Below the pieces are notes generated by a model. That model had not been told where the DNA came from and did no database searches. It was given only the letters and a program-made list of their open reading frames with translations. Both the position numbers and the translations under genes were made by a program. Positions 58,396 to 61,735 of a stretch of DNA of 61,735 bases are shown here, piece after piece (within the stretch, counting starts at the first letter, position 1; the number at the start of each line of letters is the position of its first letter). Origin of the DNA: Bacteroidota bacterium (lineage in GTDB: Bacteria > Bacteroidota > Bacteroidia > Flavobacteriales > Weeksellaceae); assembly GCA_023457935.1 (NCBI GenBank), contig JAEXBA010000029.1, positions 1 to 61,735 on the forward strand, read 5' to 3'.

Positions 58396-58962
58396 ATGAA
58401 TGATGCGCTGAAATTCGTCTATCAACATCCGTTAATTTCCGAAAGTGAACTGGAAAAAATTTCAGCATTTCATCATCCGGTTCAGTTCAGAAAAAATGAA
58501 TTCCTGATGAAGGAAGGCGAAGTTGCGGATGAATATTATATTTTGACGGAAGGTTTGGTTCGGGCGTTTGTTCACGATTATGATAACAACGAAATCACAA
58601 CTGAGTTTTTTGTGGAAAAAGACATCGTGATTATTCCGTCCTCGCTTTTTCAGAAAAATCCGTCCGAAGAAAATCTTCAGGCAGTAACCGACTGTCAACT
58701 GCTAAAGATTCAGTACGATGACTTTCAGCATTTGTTTCACGAAATCGAAGGTTTCCGCGAGTGGGGAAGAATGTGGTTTTCGTACCAGGTTTTCTCCATG
58801 AAACAGCGTTCTCTTAACGTTATTACCAAAACCGCATCCGAACGTTATTTGAAACTGATGAAAGAAAAACCGCAGATCATCAGATTTGCTCCTTTAAAAC
58901 AGATTGCTTCTTATCTCGGGATTACCGATACTTCGTTAAGCCGCATCAGAAGAGAAATTTAA
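58396..58962 (+). CDS. Crp/Fnr family transcriptional regulator
   Basis: A 188-residue regulator. The beta-roll (FRKNEFLMKEGEVADEYYILTEGLVRAF, cited as LMKEGEVADEYYILTEGLVR) leads to a short C-terminal helix-turn-helix (PLKQIASYLGITDTSLSRIRREI). As with the paralogue at 34008, no obvious cAMP-binding arginine, so the effector is unknown. It heads a run of small same-strand genes starting 10 bp later and may control them. Confidence 0.9.
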   Translation: MNDALKFVYQHPLISESELEKISAFHHPVQFRKNEFLMKEGEVADEYYILTEGLVRAFVHDYDNNEITTEFFVEKDIVIIPSSLFQKNPSEENLQAVTDCQLLKIQYDDFQHLFHEIEGFREWGRMWFSYQVFSMKQRSLNVITKTASERYLKLMKEKPQIIRFAPLKQIASYLGITDTSLSRIRREI

Positions 58963-58972
58963 AATCAGAACC

Positions 58973-59278
58973 ATGATCAATGTAATCGTTTCCTATACCG
59001 TTCCTGAAAGTTTTGTTGAGAAAAATCTGGCAAATATTTCAGCGTTTCTAAAAGATTTCGAAAAACTTGATTCTTCAAAATTTCAGTACAGAATTTTACA
59101 GAAAAAAGGGGATCATTCATTTGTTCATATTTCGAAATATGCCGATGAAAAAATTCAGCAGGAACTTTTGAATGTACCTTCATTTCTGAATTTTCTGAAG
59201 CAGCGCGATGAGAGTTGCGAAGATATTCAGCAAAAAATTGAAGTGTTTGATTTCATTGGTGAAACAGGTAATTTTTAA
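58973..59278 (+). CDS. Small protein, ABM-like, unknown function
   Basis: A 101-residue protein beginning INVIVSYTVPESFVEKNLAN. The alternation of a strand, a helix and a strand ending in HISKYADE recalls the dimeric alpha/beta barrel (ABM-like) fold, but the match is weak. It sits 10 bp after the Crp-type regulator and 11 bp before the cupin gene, so it belongs to the same operon. Function cannot be inferred. Confidence 0.6.
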   Translation: MINVIVSYTVPESFVEKNLANISAFLKDFEKLDSSKFQYRILQKKGDHSFVHISKYADEKIQQELLNVPSFLNFLKQRDESCEDIQQKIEVFDFIGETGNF

Positions 59279-59289
59279 AAATTAAAATC

Positions 59290-59616
59290 ATGGCAAAAAC
59301 ATTCGACAAAGCAACCGTTTTCAGTTTCAAAGAACTGATTGATTATGCCGACGGCGGTGTTGTTAGCAAACAGGTTCTGAAAAACGAAGCCGGAAACATC
59401 ACTCTTTTCTCATTCGACAAAGGAGAAGGACTTTCTGAACATTCCACACCTCACGATGCGTTGGTGGAGGTATTGGAAGGAACCGTCGAGATCACGATTG
59501 GTGGCGTAAAATCCACGCTTTCAGAAGGACAGTCTGTTATTTTGCCGGCAACTGTTCCGCACGCTTTATTGGCGGTGGAAAAATACAAAATGCTGCTCAC
59601 GATGATCAAAGGATAA
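59290..59616 (+). CDS. Cupin domain protein
   Basis: A 108-residue single cupin. The first motif GLSEHSTPHDALVEVLEGTVEI (as EHSTPHDALVEVLEG) holds the metal-binding His residues and Glu, and the second LPATVPHALLAVE supplies the last His. Cupins of this size bind a metal and often act as small isomerases, dioxygenases or sensors. It starts 11 bp after the preceding small gene. Confidence 0.9.
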   Translation: MAKTFDKATVFSFKELIDYADGGVVSKQVLKNEAGNITLFSFDKGEGLSEHSTPHDALVEVLEGTVEITIGGVKSTLSEGQSVILPATVPHALLAVEKYKMLLTMIKG

Positions 59617-59689
59617 TTTTCTTGTCCTATGGCAAGTGTTGCCGTTTCAGAAATCATTTAACTTTGAATCAAAGATTTAAAGCAAAATT

Positions 59690-60145
59690 ATGGAAGCAAC
59701 AGCACTTGAATTTCTGAAAATACAGTTTGATTTCAACAGCGATGTTATTTCGAAGAACATTGCCGCAATTACCAACGAAGAATCACAAATGTTTCATCAA
59801 AACGGAGCTAATCCTTTGAACTTGATTTTTGGTCATCTGATTTTGGTCCGGAATTCAATGATCGCAATTCTCGGTGGAAAACCTGTTTTTAATGATGACG
59901 AATTTTCCGTTTATAAACGCGGAGAAAATCCGGAACAACACAAGGACAGTTTCACCGATTTTGAAACCCTCAAATCTTATTACAAAGATTCCGAAAACGA
60001 ACTGAACCGAATTTTCAAAAGTTCGGTAGAAATCAATCCGAAAAATATCAGCGATCTTTCGGCTTTAATGCTTCACGAGATTTATCACGCCGGTCAACTC
60101 GGATACATCAGACGGCTTTTAGGAAAAGAAGGCGCCATTAAATAA
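59690..60145 (+). CDS. DinB family protein
   Basis: A 151-residue four-helix DinB/YfiT-type protein. Metal-binding histidines would be in FGHLILVRNSM (about 45) and the pair near LMLHEIYHAGQLGYIRRLLG (about 122-128). Such proteins are metal-dependent, thiol-linked hydrolases or transferases of unsettled role, frequently expressed with other stress proteins. It follows the cupin by about 70 bp on the same strand. Confidence 0.85.
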   Translation: MEATALEFLKIQFDFNSDVISKNIAAITNEESQMFHQNGANPLNLIFGHLILVRNSMIAILGGKPVFNDDEFSVYKRGENPEQHKDSFTDFETLKSYYKDSENELNRIFKSSVEINPKNISDLSALMLHEIYHAGQLGYIRRLLGKEGAIK

Positions 60146-60233
60146 TTGTGCGTTAAATAATTCTTAATTGGATTTTTCTTAACAGAATTCAGTGCCGGAA
60201 ATCTCTAATTTTAAAGATTACAAAATCATCATT

Positions 60234-60599
60234 ATGGAAAATAAACAAATTGTAAAACAGTTTCTTGATAACCTTTTTATTGATAACGATAAAGCCTACG
60301 AAGTAGTTTCAGACGATATCCGCGCAAGTTGGCCGGGTTTCGGGATGGAAGATCTTGTAGGCAAAGAAACGCTTCGGACTTTTTTCGATGAGAACGGTCC
60401 GGATAAAGTAATCGAGCAGAAAGTTGCCAATTTTATCGCAGAAAACGAAACTGTAATTGGTGACGGATTCATCATCACAGAACGCAACGGCAAAGTGGAA
60501 AAATCGCATTTCGCGGATATTTACACGGTACAGAATGGAAAAATCACGAACCTGAAATCTTATATGGTTGTGGATCAGGGAAATAAAAATCAGGAATAA
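60234..60599 (+). CDS. SnoaL-like/NTF2-fold protein
   Basis: A 121-residue protein with the NTF2-like cone fold layout: helix KQIVKQFLDNLFIDNDKAYEVV, strand SWPGFGMEDLVGKETLRTFF, and the beta-sheet ending HFADIYTVQNGKITNLKSYM. ATG 60234 (MENKQIVKQ) is chosen over an upstream in-frame start. The stop codon TAA overlaps the next gene's ATG (TAATG), so translation is coupled. Confidence 0.85.
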   Translation: MENKQIVKQFLDNLFIDNDKAYEVVSDDIRASWPGFGMEDLVGKETLRTFFDENGPDKVIEQKVANFIAENETVIGDGFIITERNGKVEKSHFADIYTVQNGKITNLKSYMVVDQGNKNQE

Positions 60600-61015
60600 T
60601 GGAAAAGCAAGTCTCAACGTATCTGTTGTTTGACGGAACCTGTAAACAGGCTTTGCAGTTTTACCACGAAATCTTCGGAGGCGAAATCAGAATGCAGTCT
60701 GCAGGCGAATCTCCGATGGCAACACAGTTTCCTGAAGAAATGCACCAAAGAATTATCAACGGAAGTATTGTCGGAGAAAATCTAAATCTAAGTGCTTCAG
60801 ACTGGATGTTACCTTCAGAAAAGCCGGAACGCGGAAATATGAATTGTCTGTATGTTGCCGGAAACAGCGCAGAGAACACACAAAAAATTTTTGAACTTCT
60901 TTCGAAAAACGGAAAAATTACTGATGAACTCGCTGCACAACCTTTCGGTATGTATGGACGGTTAATTGATCAGTTTGGCGTTATCTGGATGTTTCACACC
61001 AATTCAAATAATTAA
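60599..61015 (+). CDS. VOC family protein, PhnB-like
   Basis: A 138-residue vicinal-oxygen-chelate protein of the PhnB/glyoxalase-like branch: YLLFDGTCKQALQFYHEIFGGEI at the start, GSIVGENLNLSASDW in the middle and QPFGMYGRLIDQFGVIWMFH at the end. Members often coordinate a metal and act on unknown small molecules. It overlaps the SnoaL-like gene by one base and is followed 3 bp later by another VOC gene. Confidence 0.9.
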   Translation: MEKQVSTYLLFDGTCKQALQFYHEIFGGEIRMQSAGESPMATQFPEEMHQRIINGSIVGENLNLSASDWMLPSEKPERGNMNCLYVAGNSAENTQKIFELLSKNGKITDELAAQPFGMYGRLIDQFGVIWMFHTNSNN

Positions 61016-61018
61016 ACA

Positions 61019-61417
61019 ATGGAAAATGTCTGGCTCAATCTTCCCGTGAAAGATCTCGATAAAACAGATCAGTTTTACAAAGCAATCGGTTTCAAACCGA
61101 ACGGCAAGAAGTATAAAAACGAAGAACTCGTAAGTTTCGTTGCAGGAACGAATAAACTGATAGTCCATTTTTTCAGACAGAAAATTTTTGAAAAATTCGT
61201 CAGTTCAAAAGCGACCAACACTGCAAAATCCAACGAAGTAATTATCACCATCGGTTCCAAAACCAAAAAGGAAATCGAAAAAATAGCCGCCAAAGTGGAA
61301 AAAGCAGGCGGAAAAGTCATCGCAAAACCTGCGCGTTACGACGGTTATTTCGGAAGCACTTTCGCCGATCCCGACGGTCACAAATGGAATTTCCTTCTCC
61401 TCGAAAAAGACATGTAA
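61019..61417 (+). CDS. VOC family protein (glyoxalase/bleomycin-resistance-like)
   Basis: A 132-residue VOC protein: VWLNLPVKDLDKTDQFYKAIGF, FVAGTNKLIVHFF, and the C-terminal DPDGHKWNFLLLE with the metal-binding Glu. Lys-rich overall. Second of three adjacent VOC genes, 3 bp after the preceding one. Substrate unknown. Confidence 0.9.
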   Translation: MENVWLNLPVKDLDKTDQFYKAIGFKPNGKKYKNEELVSFVAGTNKLIVHFFRQKIFEKFVSSKATNTAKSNEVIITIGSKTKKEIEKIAAKVEKAGGKVIAKPARYDGYFGSTFADPDGHKWNFLLLEKDM

Positions 61418-61430
61418 GAAATTATCACTA

Positions 61431-61465
61431 AAATTTCAAATCTCAAATCTCAAATTTCAAATCAT
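61431..61465. repeat. Heptamer repeat AAATTTC/AAATCTC x5
   Basis: Five consecutive 7-mers: AAATTTC, AAATCTC, AAATCTC, AAATTTC, AAATCAT. They fill the gap between the second and third VOC genes. Confidence 0.75.
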
Positions 61466-61470
61466 TTATT

Positions 61471-61735
61471 ATGAAACTAAATCCCTACCTAAACTTCGAT
61501 GGCAACTGCGAAGAAGCATTCAACTTTTACAAAAAAGTTTTTCAGACAGAGTTCAATCAGTACGGAATCATGCGTTTCGGCGACATTCCGCCACAGGAAG
61601 GCATGACAATTCCCGATGAGGTAAAAAACCGCGTGATGCACGTCGGAATCAACATTGGAGACCAAGTTTTAATGGGCTCCGACATTATGCCCGGAATGAC
61701 GAACAACCAGGGCGGGGATAATTTCCGTCATGGCG
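61471..61735 (+). CDS. VOC family protein, PhnB-like (runs off window)
   Basis: The first 88 codons of another VOC/PhnB-like protein: MKLNPYLNFDGNCEEAFNFY, then FKKVFQTEFNQYGIMRFGDIPP in overlapping form, and VKNRVMHVGINIGDQVLMGSD. It begins 6 bp after the heptamer repeat and continues the run of small enzymes. The C-terminal metal ligand lies outside the window. Confidence 0.85.
   Translation, partial: MKLNPYLNFDGNCEEAFNFYKKVFQTEFNQYGIMRFGDIPPQEGMTIPDEVKNRVMHVGINIGDQVLMGSDIMPGMTNNQGGDNFRHG

Noticed and set aside
1..61735. tRNA, rRNA, tmRNA or 4.5S RNA genes
   Set aside because: No T-loop-like GGTTCGAATCC stretch, CCA end or conserved RNA core was seen on either strand by reading; a covariance search would be needed to exclude small RNAs.

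Overview
The window looks like chromosome of a flavobacterium (Bacteroidota, Flavobacteriales; my guess is the Chryseobacterium/Kaistella branch of Weeksellaceae). The reasons are the gliding genes gldF and gldG, a type IX secretion sorting tail on an M1 peptidase, the lineage-specific layout of the ATP synthase genes, monomeric isocitrate dehydrogenase, near absence of Shine-Dalgarno sites, and many promoters with the Bacteroidota -7 box TAnnTTTG. I saw no tRNA, rRNA, CRISPR array, transposase, phage gene or integrase.

Layout. 1-7.2 kb: end of an acetyltransferase, a 2-oxoacid dehydrogenase E2 subunit, a SAM hydroxide adenosyltransferase, phoH, two outer-membrane beta-barrels and ffh. 7.3-13.2 kb: ATP synthase genes (atpZ-like, a small membrane protein, atpB-E-F-H-A-G) without beta and epsilon. 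13.4-31.5 kb: a P-domain lipoprotein and barrel, an NtrY-like kinase with a coiled-coil partner, a CNNM/CorC protein, clpS, priA, PBP4, an M1 peptidase, glycine C-acetyltransferase, a porin, hemJ, and gldF-gldG. 31.5-33.3 kb: small accessory genes and a MerR regulator.

33.5-40.1 kb is the accessory heart of the window. Genes of unrelated function all lie on the minus strand and are separated by related spacers of up to about 250 bp that contain palindromic arms. Where both ends of a unit are preserved, they carry a unit-specific inverted core (GTTAGCTGTA/TACAGCTAAC for one unit, GTTAGCTACA/TGTAGCTAAC for its neighbour). That is the covariation expected of integron cassettes (attC R' and R''), although the core departs from the classical consensus and no integrase is present.

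40.3-47.6 kb: a short SSB, an HRDC protein, and a signalling locus (VWA protein, SIMPL-domain protein, TPR sensor kinase, LytTR regulator), then hisS. Both minus-strand effector genes and the kinase operon share a paired direct repeat with 21-bp period, placed 27-28 bp from each -7 box, which is probably the LytTR operator. 47.6-51.9 kb: LigD and Ku (non-homologous end joining) with a divergent exonuclease III. 51.9-56 kb: a sigma factor/membrane protein pair lying between the real 3' end of icd and a decayed direct copy of it. 56-61.7 kb: a KTSC protein, a patatin, thiol peroxidase, a decayed T9SS sorting-domain relic, and a run of small genes (Crp-type regulator, cupin, DinB, SnoaL-like, three VOC proteins) that runs off the window.

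Heptanucleotide tandem repeats (AAATCTC-type and TTTCAAT-type) recur in at least six intergenic places, including nearly identical leaders directly before hisS and ligD.
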